64,000 nucleotides of DNA from Anaeramoeba flamelloides. Taxonomy: Eukaryota; Metamonada; Anaeramoebidae. Below, piece after piece: positions 1-11,968 of the stretch. The notes under the pieces were generated by a model, which ran no database searches, had not been told where the DNA came from, and saw nothing but the letters and a program-made list of their open reading frames with translations. The stretch spans positions 12,529,001 through 12,593,000 of the forward strand of contig JANTQA010000070.1 of NCBI GenBank assembly GCA_027625915.1. Direction: 5' to 3'. The stretch's first letter is position 1; every line of letters begins with the position of its first letter. A program made the translations under genes and the position numbers.

Positions 1-1359
1 GCCAAAAATGAAAAATTCACTTTATTTTTAAGAATCAACCAAACTTTGATTGTTTAGAAATACAAGAAATAATAAACTCCATATAGATTCTATAATCATA
101 TAAGAAAAGCCTGAACAAACCATAAATTTCAAAAAAAAAAAATGTTAAAAAATTTTTTGGCCCCTTTCATTGGAACTTCTGGAGCATAATTTCTCAATTT
201 CTTTAGGAAATTAAAATCGTTGACTATAAGATTTTTTACTTGTAAATGTATGAATTTTAAAAGAACATACAAAGCCTGAATTTTCTTAATGTTAATTTGG
301 AGTTTCAAACATTTTTTTTTGAAATTTAATTTTAAAAAAAAATAAAAAAGAAAAGAAAAGAAAAAAAGCAAAAAAGCAAAAAGCAAAATACAAAAAACAT
401 AAAAGTAAAATACAAAATGAGAAAAAATGATTTTGATCTAAAAATTAAAATTTTAGTTTAGAGAAGAATAATGAATTAAACTCATTGAATATGTTCTATT
501 TTTTCAATAAAACTGCCCCCCTTTGACTGAAAAAGAGTTTATAAAAAAATAATTGATTTTTGAAAATTTGTTAATAAGATGTTTTAGATTCAAAATAATT
601 TCATATCTACATTTTTGAGATTTTCGGCAAAAAAAAAAACAAAATAAAAATTAATTTAATTGATCTATAAAATAAAATTTTAAAAAGAAATTTGACCAAT
701 TTAGAACCCAAACAATAAGATTTAATCAACCTATTTTTTTTTTCATTTTTCTTACTTTTAAAATAATTATATTTTTTTTCAACTAGATTTTTTTTTAAAT
801 TAAAAGATAACTAAAAAATAATATTTTGTGATCTTACGAATTTTTTTTACAATAGTTGTGTTAGTATTCGAAAAAAATGTTTTAATTTTTCAATTTTTAT
901 TAATTTAAAGTTGAATTTCGAATAGATCAAAAACAACTCATTAAGATGAAGTTGAAGATTTTTTTGTTGAAATTTAAAAGGGGAAATCCTTACCTACCAA
1001 AAAAAAAAAAAAAAAATGAAAATGATTTGTTTTTTGAAAAGTGTATTGGAACATTAGAATTTTAGGTTATCTTTTTGTAAAACAGATTTAGCTCGTTTTT
1101 GATGAATAATTTATGGACTTAATTGCAACTCATTTTCTTTGTAATCTGTAAAAAAAACATAAAAATGCAAAAAAACAAAAAAAATCAAACCAATGGAGCA
1201 ATAATCTAAACCCTTTAGAATTATCAAATTTTCTTTGAAATATTTAATTTATTTTTGTTTTTAACAAAATCTAATTATGATAATCTAATAGCATTTCTTA
1301 AACAATATTATTTTTCTTTTGTCTATTTTTAATAATATATTCTTTTTATATACCACAAG
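1..1359. other. AT-rich stretch, no supported gene
   Basis: A/T-rich DNA with many homopolymer runs. Open frames here are low complexity (mostly Phe/Lys/Leu from T or A runs). The 5' exons of the gene whose last exon starts near 1360 probably lie in this stretch or beyond the left edge, but I could not place one with confidence. Confidence 0.5.
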
Positions 1360-1910
1360 ATTTCCACAATTTAAAAATTACAAGATTAATTTCAAAAATT
1401 GAAAACAAAGTCGAAAATTCTGAATCGCCTTCATTAAAAAGGCAAATAGATGAAAAATTACAACAAGTTTTTAATGTTTTTTATGAGGCAATCAATTCTC
1501 GTGACGAACAAATCAAAAAATTAAACGAAAAATTAAAAGTTGAAAGAAAAAATCATAAAAAGAAATTTGAAAAATTGGAATCCCATTTACAAAGAAGATT
1601 AACAGGGCTACAATCTGAAAAGGAAACTAAAAAACAAATGATGGAAGAAAACCTGACCTTTCGAAGAAATTTAAAGGAAGTTGACGACTTTATATTGAAA
1701 CAAAATGATTCCTTTAACAGAATTGCACCCTTTGTAAATGAAAGTGTCAATTTTCGTAATAAAACTAAAAATAAAGAAACAACGTTTTTGGAAGCACTTT
1801 ATAAAACTTCTGGGTCGGATGATTCAGATGAAAGTGTTCATAATTTTGATTCCGAGGGTAATTCAAGTCCTGATTCCGATAAAGGGTCCGAATCATCCGA
1901 TGAATATTAG
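1360..1910 (+). CDS. C-terminal exon of an unrecognised coiled-coil protein with acidic Ser/Asp tail
   Basis: The frame stays open from a plausible 3' splice site (AG at 1358-1359, after a T-rich tract) to TAG at 1908-1910, giving about 183 residues with no usable initiator ATG early on. So it reads as the last exon of a longer gene. The first two thirds are Lys/Glu/Leu/Gln-rich with heptad-like spacing (for example KITRLISKIENKV, then EQIKKLNEKLKVERK), predicting a long coiled coil. The final 40 residues are rich in Asp, Ser and Glu (SGSDDSDESVHNF, SSPDSDKGSESSDEY), which suggests a disordered tail that could be phosphorylated. Codon use and GC are clearly above the flanks. I do not recognise the family. 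The exon start could lie a few codons either side. Confidence 0.6.
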
Positions 1911-4664
1911 CAAACCAAAATGAAATAAAAATAAATTTTAAAAATAATATATATTAATTATTTTGGCTTTGTTAAATTTTATTTTATTCTTATGATTATT
2001 ATTGCTCGCGTTTTTTATTTTTATTCTTACTTGGAAGAAAGGATAGTTTTTGGATTTTTTTTTATTATTATTTAAGGGAGGGGTTATTAACCCCTTTTGT
2101 GGGCCCGAATTCCTAAATTTTTATTTAGGAGTTTTATTAAAGAATCAAAAATAAGTTTATTACCGACTAGGACTAATAAACTTGATGAATCTTTTTTTTG
2201 TGATAATATTTAAAATATTTTTATTTTTTAATAAACTCTTTTTCAAATAAAAAGGGTGCAGAAATTTTCAAGAATTATTCAAAATTGAATCAAATTAATT
2301 GTTGCATCATTCTAAAATATAAAAAACACTTCAAAACATAAAAAAACACGCAATTGGATCTTTAAAACTCATTCAAATAAAAAAATAAAAATTAAAATTA
2401 AATATTTTAAAAATTGGTGATGCAACTTTTATTTGAAATGAGAAATCTCGTTTTGTAAATTATAAAGAAAAAAAATTATAAAATCAATAAAAAACCTTTG
2501 AACATGGTGAATTGTGAAAAAGTTCTCGACATTATATTGATAACTCTTTATACATCAAACTTTTGTACTTTAAAGTCTCATTTTCAAGATAAAGCAATGA
2601 TTCATCTGGTTCTTTTGTTGGAATTGTTTTTTTCTTTCTTTTCTCTTTTCTTTGTCCCCTTTTCTTTGTTCCATGCATCAATCCAATAATGGTCTTTCTT
2701 AATTCCTATTTCTATCTTGATTTGAAATCAGACTTAAACTGTTTCCGTTTTTTTACACTGCCAGATTATTTCCAAATTTATTTTCTAATTATTGTGTTTT
2801 TTCATTTTCCAAGTGTTCAATATACATAAATATAAAAACAGCAAAAAATGAAAAAAATGAATAATTAAAATGAAAATCACCAAAAAGTAATTATCTTATC
2901 AACATTAAATCCAATATTATTGATGATTTGAGAGGTATACCCTTTTATTTGTAAAAGAGTTTATATTTAGTATAATAATATTTTTAATTCAGATATCCAG
3001 ATTTTCTGATTATTTTCATATATTTTGCAATACCATAGAAAAAAGATCCAAATCTTGAATGGTATCTAAATTATTTATTTTTTTACAGATCTCACAATAT
3101 TTTGATTTATTTTTATTTAAAACATAAGAGTACCTGTTTAAATAAAAAATTAAATTTATAAAAGTTCATCAGAAAACCATAAGGAAATTGTTCATTATAT
3201 TTACACTGTAATTTTGATTTCAAATGAAAATTTTTTCAACCAGTAAACTCTTTTATTTTTAGACTTTTGAGAAAAATCTTAAATATTTTTTTAATATTTA
3301 AAAAACACTGAATATTACCATTTCATTTTGATTTCCTTGCTTTTTTTGAAAAAATATTACTTTTGGGTTTCTCTATATTCTATAAGTTATTCTGAATTCT
3401 GTTAAAGTTCTTTACGTTTTATTTTAAAGTTCTGCTAAATTCATAAGTGTATAAAAAACTTGAGTTCATTTCCAAATTTTTAAATTTGATAACTTTGCTT
3501 TCAAAGAAGAATTGGACTTACAATCAATTCTACAAAGTTTTTTGCATTTATACAAAAAACATTCTTGTTTTATCTTCATCCAATATCTAGTTAAAATAAA
3601 GTTAAAAAAAGCAATTGAAAAAACAAAGGTTTTTTTTTCTATTTTTTCAAATTTCGCTGTAATTTTTAAGGTTCATGGAAAATAAAACTAGTTTGTTAGA
3701 AGTAGATAAGGAAAGTACCACATTTAAGATAAAATTTAAGAAAATATAGCTTTGTATAAAAACGAAATATAATTAATGGCCACCTTTTCAGTTTGAATAT
3801 ATAATTTTTAAATATGATGCTGTTTTTCCTATTTGATAATATCAGATTTGATTTGAATATTAATTCAACAGACAAGAAAATTTGTGAATTTAATGAGTTG
3901 GTGTATTATTCTATTTTTCAAAATTTTAAATTGTGAGAACTTTTACAAATTTTTTTTTTGGGTGTAATGGGAGGTTTAAATTTCAAAATCAAAATATCGT
4001 AGATTATTTGTGAAAAAAATTAATCTAAAACAGAGATGAATTTTTAAATTTTCAATTTTTTTCAATATTATTTTTTTTATATAATTAAATTTTGGAGATT
4101 TATTAATTTCGATGTTGAATTTAGAACTATGTTTATGGGAATAGATATATTAAAAAAAATAAGTAAACTAAAAAAAAAATATCACATGAAGTTGTTTATT
4201 TCTATATAAACCTTTATTTTTTTACTACGAACATATGATCACCATTTCAAGAGTGATTTTCAAAAAGACAAAACAGCCAAAGGGGAATTAAAAGTGGTTT
4301 TCAAAACAAACAAAACTGTAACAATCTTTTTAAAATCTAAAAAATGTTAAAAAAGGGAAATAAATATTTGTTAAAAAAAAAAAAACACGATTGAAGAAAA
4401 AAATTTTTCATAAAATATTAAATAACTCAATTAAAACAAAACCCAACCATAAAAAACATTCTTGGGTTTGAAATCATTCAAATCAGAATCAAAAAAAAAA
4501 AATAATTCATTTCCAAAAATTCCTAAAATAAAAATATTTTACAAAAAAACAGAATTATTTATGTCTATTATCGTTACTTAGAATTCTGAATAATTACCTT
4601 CACGATTACATAATTTCCTGTTTTGTGATCTATTTCTTAAAAAAGAAGGTTAAGAAGCATTTTA
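1911..4664. other. Noncoding AT-rich DNA with a minimal head/tail hairpin element
   Basis: No coding frame is convincing here. At about 2050-2150 a T-rich tract and TTATTATTATTTAA lead into a hairpin (GGGGTTATTAACCCC), followed by CCCGAATTCCTAAATTTTT. This is the short form of the modular repeat family described elsewhere in this table. The remainder is A/T-rich sequence with no clear structure. Confidence 0.5.
2060..2145. repeat. Minimal copy of the head/tail hairpin repeat family
   Basis: Order of parts: TTATTATTATT tract, AAGGG, palindrome GGGGTTATTAACCCC, then TTTTGTGGGCCCGAATTCC and an A/T hairpin. The same parts occur at 30653-30722, and as the ends of the long hairpin arrays at 31175-31925 and 60320-61090. 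Here head and tail are joined directly with no array between. Confidence 0.6.
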
Positions 4665-5621
4665 GGTTTACAATCCCTGAAATTAGAAAAAAGATTATCT
4701 TGAGTCTGGTGTAGTGAATTGTTAATTTGGTTCTTAGATGATCGATCTTGTACTTTGTATGGGCTTTAAGAGTTGTTCAAAATGGCAATTTTTGACAATA
4801 TATTTTTTTTGTTTTTCGAAAATAGGAATTGAAGAATGTAAGATTGGTAGATTGGTAGGTGTTTAAGAATAATTTTTGATTTTTGGATTGTAGAAGAAAA
4901 TTTTGATTTAAGGTTGTGGAAAAAAAGTTCAACACAGTTTTTAATTGGTAAAATTACTGAAAATTCAAAGTAAGATCAATGAAAAAAAGAATAAATAAAT
5001 AAATAAAGAAAAAATAGAAAGATCAACCACAATAAAAGTTTTTTTAATACTATCTTTTGGTATGGGCTTTTCTTTGGTTGATCAATTATTTCAAATTTGT
5101 TCAAAAAATTGATTATTTTTGCAGATCTACAAAACCACTGAACAATTTCGATAAATCAAGTAGATTTAAATTTTATTTGTTGGGTTGATTGAAAATAATA
5201 TAATGGATTATTATTTGAAGTTAATTGGTTTCTTCTTTTAATTGATTTTAATTTTCCTTTTCAGTAATGTTCCCAATTAAAAACCGTTTTTCACTTTTTT
5301 TCCAAAATGTTTACTTTTTTGTCAATTAACAAAATGAAAATAAAAATTTATTCTTAAAAGTTACAAATAAAACCAAACATAATGAAAATTTTCAATTGAT
5401 AACACATAAACCACATTTTTTTATAACTTAACTTCTGATATAATAGTGTTACATTCTTCAATTCATATTATGGAAAAACAAAAAAAATTGTCAAAAATTG
5501 CCATTTTGAACAACTCTTAAAACCCATACAAAGTACAAGATCAATCATCAAAGAACCAAATTAACAAATCACAACACTCTACTCAAGATAATCTTTTTTC
5601 ACTTTTCAGGGATTGTAAACC
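4665..5621. mobile_element. MITE-like element, long-TIR family GGTTTACAATCC (copy 1)
   Basis: The left end GGTTTACAATCCCTGAAA is mirrored at the right end (TTTCAGGGATTGTAAACC). The two arms of about 185 bp (4665-4850 and 5440-5621) match through GATTATCTTGAG, GGTTCTTAGATGATCGATC and TTGAACAACTCTTAA-type stretches. No transposase frame exists inside, so it is a non-autonomous DNA element. Flanks TTTA/TAAAT would fit a TA target duplication. A shorter copy lies at 11429-11968. Confidence 0.75.
4916..5284. repeat. Direct repeat unit, copy 1 (inside the TIR element)
   Basis: This stretch, starting GTGGAAAAAAAGT and ending CCAATTAAAAAC, recurs in the same orientation at 5691-6108. Shared landmarks are AATACTATCTTTT, TTTCTTTG.TTGAT, GAAGTTAATTGGTTTCTTCT and TTGATTTTA. 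One copy is in the loop of the 4665-5621 element and the other is just outside its right arm. Confidence 0.7.
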
Positions 5622-5690
5622 TAAATCTAACCAAAGTTAATGAATTTTTTAGAAATTTTTCACATACCCAACTTTTACATTTGTGGAAAA

Positions 5691-6108
5691 AAAGTAAAAA
5701 AAGGGAAAAAAAGTCCAACAATGATTTTTCATTTGGGAACCCTAACCTTACTGAAACTTCAAAGTAAGATCTATTAATAAAAGAAAAAATAAAACCAAAT
5801 TTAAAAGACAAAATGGAGGATTCAAAACATTAACAGTTTTTTGTAATACTATCTTTTAGAATGGATTTTTCTTTGATTGATAGTTTATTAAAAATTTGTT
5901 GCAAAAATTGTCTATTTTTCAGATTTCCAAAACCACTCCAACTAACTCATATTTCGTGAAAAAAAGGGAGATCTAAATTGTTTTTGGTTGATTTTTAAAA
6001 TAAAAAAATGGATTTAGTCTTCGGAGTTAATTGGTTTCTTCTATTAATTGATTTTACCTTTAGTTTTCAGGTTCTATTGGTTCGGTTTATTTTTCCAATT
6101 AAAAACTA
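5691..6108. repeat. Direct repeat unit, copy 2
   Basis: This is the second copy of the unit at 4916-5284, same strand, diverged and longer by about 50 bp of small insertions. It ends about 390 bp before the acyltransferase start codon. Confidence 0.7.
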
Positions 6109-6501
6109 GTTGAACTTTTGAATCGTAACAGTTAGATTATTTCTATTATTACTCAAACCATTTAAATCAACAATCTTTGTTTTATTAATTTTGTATTTGA
6201 ATGAAAGGTAACTGACTGCAAAGTTTAAATCTTAAAAAAAAGTAGTATTTGATAAAGTTACTTAAAAATTTGAGTAACAAAAACTTGATCTGGTTTTTTG
6301 TATCTAAGCAAGTAAAAAATCAAAGAATAAAGTTTTTGCTTGAGGAAGAATAAAATATTTTGGAAAATTACTTAAAATTTGAGTCAAATAATTTGTTTCA
6401 TAATAAAGAAGCAAGAAACATATTCAGAAATATTATTTACAATTCCACAGAACATAGAAAAGCGAATTTGACAGATTTTGGAAACATTTTTTTTACTAAT
6501 A

Positions 6502-7974
6502 ATGGGACGAATACTCTCTGCTTTTAATCCAATCCGAAATTTCAAAACCATTTTCAGACGGCCATCAAATAATCACATCAATTCGTTTGATGGTGTTCGT
6601 GCGTTAAGTAGCCAATATATGGTTCTGTATCATTGTCTGGTGTTTCTGATCTGGACGTTGCCCAAGGAGATCATTGGTGACTTTACAGGAAAGCCCTATT
6701 CGAAACTAATATCATGTGGGGATGTTGCTGTAGATTTCTTCTTTTACCTTTCAGGTTATTTGGTCATGCTACGGTTTCTAAAAGAGGAAGAAAAAGAAAA
6801 AGAAAAAGAGAAAAGATCAGAGAAAAAAGGAGAAAAAGGAGAAAAAACTGGATCGAAGCTTGGGTATGACTTCAATTTCTTTGCTCGTAGGTTGCTTCGA
6901 TTATATCCACTCTTGTATTTTTATGTTTTTTTTAAGGTTCTTCAGCTGATGCCATTCAACATTAACCATGCCGGTTTGATCAAGGCAATTCTTTCTCTGG
7001 TGTTCTTTTACAACGACTACACTGCTCCAACCATGTATCAGCCTGCGATGCACGGTTGGTCTGTGGCTGTTGAAATGAAGACCTATGCTGTCTTTCTGTT
7101 TATACGAAGGTTGATGAAAAAAAAGATCAATGCGCTCAAGGTCTTGATCTGTTTCGTGGTTGGATTCAGTTTAATCTCCTTTGCAGTGAGTATCTATGTA
7201 CCTAAATTCTTCACATATAATATACTTACCTGCTTCGTTCCAGACCTATGGTACAATATGATTGATCCATACGAAACGGATTTCCAAAAGTCAATCGACG
7301 CCGACGGTGCCTTTTGGGCCACAGACGCGGGTAGAGATGCACACATCCAATTATCGGGGCTATACTATGGCACACATTTACGAATCATTGTGATGCTAGT
7401 TGGCGCAATCTTTGCCTACATTCAAGAGCGATCCAAATTGTCAGTTTCTCTCAAAAAGAGCCCTCTTTATAGGATCGCCTTTTTAATTGGATCACTTGTA
7501 TTATTTGCAAGCTACTTTGCCCTCAAGGCTTCCAATTTGATGGACACAATAGATTTTACAGAAACCTCTCCACTGTTTAACGTTCTCTTCCGTTTGATCA
7601 TTTTTAATCGATCCGTTTTGTCAGTCGGATTTGGTGGCATGCTATTTTTAATTATAAATAAGATTGGATTATTTGGTAATATCTTCAATTATTTATTTTC
7701 AAATAAACTCTGGGTTCCTTTCTCAAATTTATCATATTCCCTTTATATGGCCCACCCTTTGGCAATTTTCATCATAACCATCGAGCATGCGAAAAATATT
7801 ACCGAGAATGGATTTGAGATCATATTATTTGTGAAATATGTCACCACAGCATTTATCACTTCATATATTATATCCTTATTTTTATATCTTTTCATAGAAA
7901 GGCCTTTTATTAACCTTTCTCCAAAAAGAACTCAAGCTGACTCTACATTAGAAAAAGAGAAAAAAATTAAATAA
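6502..7974 (+). CDS. Acyltransferase-3 (OafA/YrhL, NRF-6-like) integral membrane protein
   Basis: This is a single 490-codon frame. The first in-frame ATG is at 6502; the eight codons before it lack an ATG. Family hallmarks are visible: DGVRALSSQYMVLYH near the N-terminus (the Asp-Gly-x-Arg-Ala and TM1 His of acyltransferase-3), GDVAVDFFFYLSGYLV, RRLLRLYPLLYFYVFF, then HGWSVAVEMKTYAVFLF (counterpart of the bacterial W-S-L/V-x-x-E motif). About ten hydrophobic helices follow, including a YYGTHLRIIVMLVGAIFAYI helix typical of the family. Such proteins move acyl groups, usually to sugars or lipids, across a membrane; the substrate cannot be read here. A charged Glu/Lys insert lies near residues 95-120. 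No intron is seen, and the first two thirds have much higher GC than the flanks, while the last third drifts to AT-rich codons. Transfer from bacteria is possible but unproven. A TIR element begins about 12 bp after the stop. Confidence 0.88.
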   Translation: MGRILSAFNPIRNFKTIFRRPSNNHINSFDGVRALSSQYMVLYHCLVFLIWTLPKEIIGDFTGKPYSKLISCGDVAVDFFFYLSGYLVMLRFLKEEEKEKEKEKRSEKKGEKGEKTGSKLGYDFNFFARRLLRLYPLLYFYVFFKVLQLMPFNINHAGLIKAILSLVFFYNDYTAPTMYQPAMHGWSVAVEMKTYAVFLFIRRLMKKKINALKVLICFVVGFSLISFAVSIYVPKFFTYNILTCFVPDLWYNMIDPYETDFQKSIDADGAFWATDAGRDAHIQLSGLYYGTHLRIIVMLVGAIFAYIQERSKLSVSLKKSPLYRIAFLIGSLVLFASYFALKASNLMDTIDFTETSPLFNVLFRLIIFNRSVLSVGFGGMLFLIINKIGLFGNIFNYLFSNKLWVPFSNLSYSLYMAHPLAIFIITIEHAKNITENGFEIILFVKYVTTAFITSYIISLFLYLFIERPFINLSPKRTQADSTLEKEKKIK

Positions 7975-7985
7975 TTATTCCGTTA

Positions 7986-8474
7986 CTGTTGTCAAAATTA
8001 TACGTGCAGAAAAGCTAAAATCAGTATTTCAAAATAAAAAGCATGTTTTTTTTGTTATAGGGTACCTGTACATTAACTGATCAAAGAAACCAACAATAAA
8101 CATTAAGTAAATATGGTATTAAATTCTAAAAAGTTTCATTATTAAAAAAGAAATTCTAAAAATGAAGGATCAAATTGGAAAATTTATATTTCAAAAAATA
8201 TAGTTATTTTTTTTTGAGAATTTTTTTTCCATTCAAAACAAAAAAATTTAATAAAAAATAGAGAAAATGATGAAAATTTTTGAAAAAATTTCAATTCCTA
8301 TGTTAAAATTTAATTAAAAAATCAACGAATTTACTTTCAAAAATCATTTGGACTTAGATATACTAATGGGTAGTGAATTAGATTTTTCATTCGTAACAAG
8401 AAGAAAAAAAAAACATGGATTTTATTTTGAAACACGTATTATTGGCTTTGCTAACGCATTTTTTTGATCACTGT
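7986..8474. mobile_element. MITE-like element of 485-bp TIR family (copy 1)
   Basis: The left end ACTGTTGTCAAAA with TATTTCAAAATAAAAAGCAT is mirrored at the right end by TTTTATTTTGAAACACG and TTTTTTGATCACTG. Terminal inverted repeats are about 75 bp. A second copy in the opposite orientation lies at 28003-28486 and also matches across the interior (AAGAAACCAACAATAAA, AATGAAGGATCAAATT). There is no coding frame. This copy begins about 12 bp past the acyltransferase stop codon, so it probably carries or replaces the 3' end signals of that transcript. Confidence 0.75.
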
Positions 8475-9069
8475 CTTTTTAAAAGGCATCTTGATAAATT
8501 CAAATAAACGTTTTAATATTTTTGGTTTATTTTATATTTTTTTTTAAACTCTTTGAGAAGAAGTAATGATATTATTGGTTTAAATGTAAAACACATCGGA
8601 TAATTAGTTGAACTTTAAAATATTCTTCGATATGAAATTTTTTAAAAGTAGAGAATTTGGAATTATTATAAATGCAAATCGAACTGATTTTTTTTTTAAT
8701 TTTTAAAAATTTATAATTATCTTTGGTAAAAAATGTTTGGTAAGACTTTCTTAAACTGTATAAAAAGTCAAAATAGGAATTGATAATTTTTCAAACATTC
8801 TTCATTGTTTTTTTTTTTTTTTTTGATTTTACTTGTGCCAAAAATCTTGGAATGTCGGTTTATATATATTTGTATATTATAATTTAAGATTGAATTAATG
8901 ATATTTTTTACAATATGTTTAGTTTAACATCTGTTCATGTCTATTACAATTACTATTCTAATACTTTTAGTATTTGTTGACAGTACAGTAAATTAAATAT
9001 TTTTATTTCTTTTTTTTTTTTTGCTTTATTTTTATATATTATGCCAGGTAATTATCTTTAAGTGGCTAG
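8475..9069. other. AT-rich intergenic DNA
   Basis: No gene, RNA or repeat partner was found in this stretch. It is dominated by T runs. Confidence 0.4.
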
Positions 9070-9240
9070 TAACTCTTTTTTTTTTTTTTTTTTTTTCCAA
9101 GATAATAGAGTTATTATTTCCACAAGGATACAATTAAACTTGATAAAAAAACTTATTTTATCAAATTTAGAGAAATTATTTATCATTTTTAAAGAAGTTC
9201 ATTTTCCCCAATCAAATTTTCAGTAAAAAATCTTGATCCT
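9070..9240. repeat. Dispersed repeat, 3-copy family (copy 1)
   Basis: GAGTTATTATTTCCACAAGG, ATACAATTAAACTTGATAAA, TTTAGAGAAATTATTTATCA and TTTTCAGTAAAAAATCTTGAT recur at 63600-63775 (same strand) and, inverted, at 55613-55770. Family nature is unknown and no frame is conserved. Confidence 0.6.
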
Positions 9241-9599
9241 TTTTTTGTTTGGATTTTTGGGCCACGGAACAGAAAAAGAAAAATTTGTCAAAATTTATTA
9301 TTTTCTTAAAATAGCTCATCTAGTAATTTCTAGTTTGGATGAGCAAATAACCTTGCAACTCTTTATATCTTATTTTAAAATTGCAAGAAAAATAAACCAA
9401 ATATTGAAACATTGAAGACTTCAAAAAATTGATCATTTATTGTATTAACAAATATCAATTAATTTCTAGAAATAAAATAAATTTGTTAATATTCTTTTTC
9501 ATATATTTAGAGTTTAAACAATAGTCTTTTACTCTAAAACAGTTTTTTGGGAATATCTATTATTTTTTTATTAGAATTATTAATTTTAATTAGTTTTAT

Positions 9600-10170
9600 T
9601 TGTTTGAAAACCTTAAAAAAAAATAGAGAAATAGTTATAAAGTCTTTTTGAGACCATTTAATCTTTGAGTGGTTAATGACTTACTGAAATAATTAAGATA
9701 TGGGCTATTGGCTATAGATTATAGATAATAATAAAAAAATGTATCTCTTTAGGTTAATAGTTGAATTTTCCAAGGTTTTTGAAAAGTATTGTGGGAGAGT
9801 ATTTTCTATGTAATTTAATGGTTTTTATCCCCAGATTGTTTTTTCAACAAGAAAAAAAATTGATTCAAACTTTTCTTTGAAAAAAAAAATTATATATTTT
9901 TCAAGTTTAAAATAATTATTCTAATTTTTTAAAATTAAAGTTGATTTTTAATACTGGGTTATTCTAAAATTGATTGATTTCATTTTTAAAATGTATTTTT
10001 GTATATCCCCAGTGAAGTAATAATAATATTAAGTTCCCCTTCAAAGAAAATAATAATTATTTAAATAATTATAGAAATAAGTTGGATTTTGAACTTTTCA
10101 AAAATGATAAAAATGGATCAAACTTTTATAAACAATTATTCATTTATGAAAATAGCATTAATGGTGATTT
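9600..10170 (-). repeat. Long dispersed repeat, 3-copy family (copy 1, inverted)
   Basis: Read on the minus strand, this stretch matches 46986-47670 and 54573-55250. Landmarks on the plus strand here are TAATACTGGGTTATTCTAAA, TTTGAACTTTTCAAAAATGA and AAAATGGATCAAACTTTTA. The family is about 570-690 bp with no reading frame. Confidence 0.6.
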
Positions 10171-11428
10171 TTTTTTCTTAGTACTAGGATTCAGATTTAC
10201 AAATTCTTTTTCAATTTTAAGATTTAGTAATTATTTTTTGGAATTTCCTTGAATATATATTTCGTTTAATAGTCCCTAATAAACAAAAAAAAAAAAAAAA
10301 AATCAGTTTTACCCAACCAATGTAGAACATCAGTATTATTTTAAAAATTAAAATCTTAACCCAATCGTATTTACAAACAACTTGTAATTTATGTCAGAAA
10401 CTATGTTTTTATTATAAGATGAAATTTGAATTTAGAAAATAAAATTTTCTTCAAGATATTTGGGAATTTAATAATTTTATCCTCAAGATTCAAAATCTAT
10501 TTTTTTTCCAAAAAATTGTGATTTAAATAGGTACAAACATTCTCGTGAATAAAGGCAAACAATTTGTTAAAAATATTTTGAAATTATTGAGCATTTTTTT
10601 TTTATATTTTTGAAACTCGAGAAATATTTTTTGGTATATCCAAAATTTTTTCTTATAAAATCTCAATTTCATTGATCAAATTTAGTTAAGCTACAATGAA
10701 ATTTTCATTTATTTGAACACCCATATTTCTATTAATTTTATTGGTTATAATTTAAATAAAATTTTTAATAATTAAAAATTTTAATTAAATAAAAAAAAAA
10801 TTGTTTTTCAAAAGTAAGACATTTGTATATAAAATAAAAATATGTTACAAAATTGTCTATAATTTACTTAATTAATAATTCGAATTATAGATTAATTTTT
10901 TTGGTTCTATATTGGATATATTGAAAAATGTGAAATTTTTTTTTTCATAAAATAAATTCAAATTTAATCAATTGTTATGATGTTGTTTATTTATCTATTT
11001 CATTAACCAAAACAGAAATTTTATATAATATTTTTTTTGGTAGAAATTTTTTTAATTATGATAAAAACATTTTTGCAATCCAAATTTGAAATTTACTTTG
11101 ATAAGGTTTGAAAATTGAAATCTTCTTACTTCAATTACCTTCAACCTCATATTAAAATATTTTATAGTTGATGACGATGGTATAAATATATTTATATATC
11201 AGGTTGAAAGTATGTGGAGAAAGAGGTAAAAAAAGTACATTTTAAATTTGCCATACTTTGTTTTAGAATTATGAAAACTTTTTTTATGATTTTTTAATCA
11301 AAATCTAAAACAACCTATTATTGGAAATCTTTTGTCTTTCCTTTTATCTACCCTTCTTTTAAACCATTTTTTCTTTTCACAGCATTGGATTTTCGTTCTC
11401 ACAGAACATAAAATTTTGGTATCCATAA
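10171..11428. other. AT-rich intergenic DNA
   Basis: Nothing is supported as a gene. The base composition is extremely AT-rich with long A and T runs. Confidence 0.4.
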
Positions 11429-11968
11429 GGTTTACAATCCTAAAAATTTGAAAAAAGATTATCTTGTAAGGGGTGTTGTGATTTGTTAATTTGGTTCTTA
11501 GCTGATCGATCTTTGACTAGGTATGGGTAATTTTATGGTTCAAAAAATATAATTTTTTGCATATTTTTATTTCTTAAAATCCAAATTGAAGAGTGTAACT
11601 CTAATTGGTTGGTAAGTTAGAACAAAAATGTGATTTCTGGGTTATAAATTCAGAAATTTTTATTTTGTTTTGGTTTTATTTGGAGCTCTTGAAAAAAATT
11701 TTTTTTCATTTTGTTAATTCACTAAAAAGGGAAATAAAAAATTCAAATAGCCTCAAAAATCAAAATTATTTCTTAAACGTCCACCAATCTATTTATCTTA
11801 CATTCTTCAATTTGGATTTTGGAAAAACAAAAATATACAAGATGACATTTTAAAACAAAAAGTACATCCCATACCAAGTCAAAGATCGATCAGCTAAGAA
11901 ACAAAATAATTCGTCGCCGTTCCAGATACAAGATAAACTTTTTTTTTTATATTTCAGTTTTGATAACC
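11429..11968. mobile_element. MITE-like element, long-TIR family GGTTTACAATCC (copy 2)
   Basis: It opens with GGTTTACAATCCTAAAAA and AAAAAAGATTATCTTG, and closes with the inverted counterpart (CAAGATAAACTTTTTT to TTTTGATAACC). Inner arms match through GGTTCTTAGCTGATCGATC and its complement GATCGATCAGCTAAGAA, and CCAAATTGAAGAGTGTAA with its complement. Length is 540 bp, against 957 bp for the copy at 4665-5621. Confidence 0.75.

Noticed and set aside
129-386. Minus-strand 85-residue frame, Phe-rich
   Set aside because: Low-complexity translation of A/T runs with no family resemblance and no codon signal.
2498-2689. Plus-strand 63-residue frame with a hydrophobic end
   Set aside because: Isolated, AT-run derived, no conservation or gene context.
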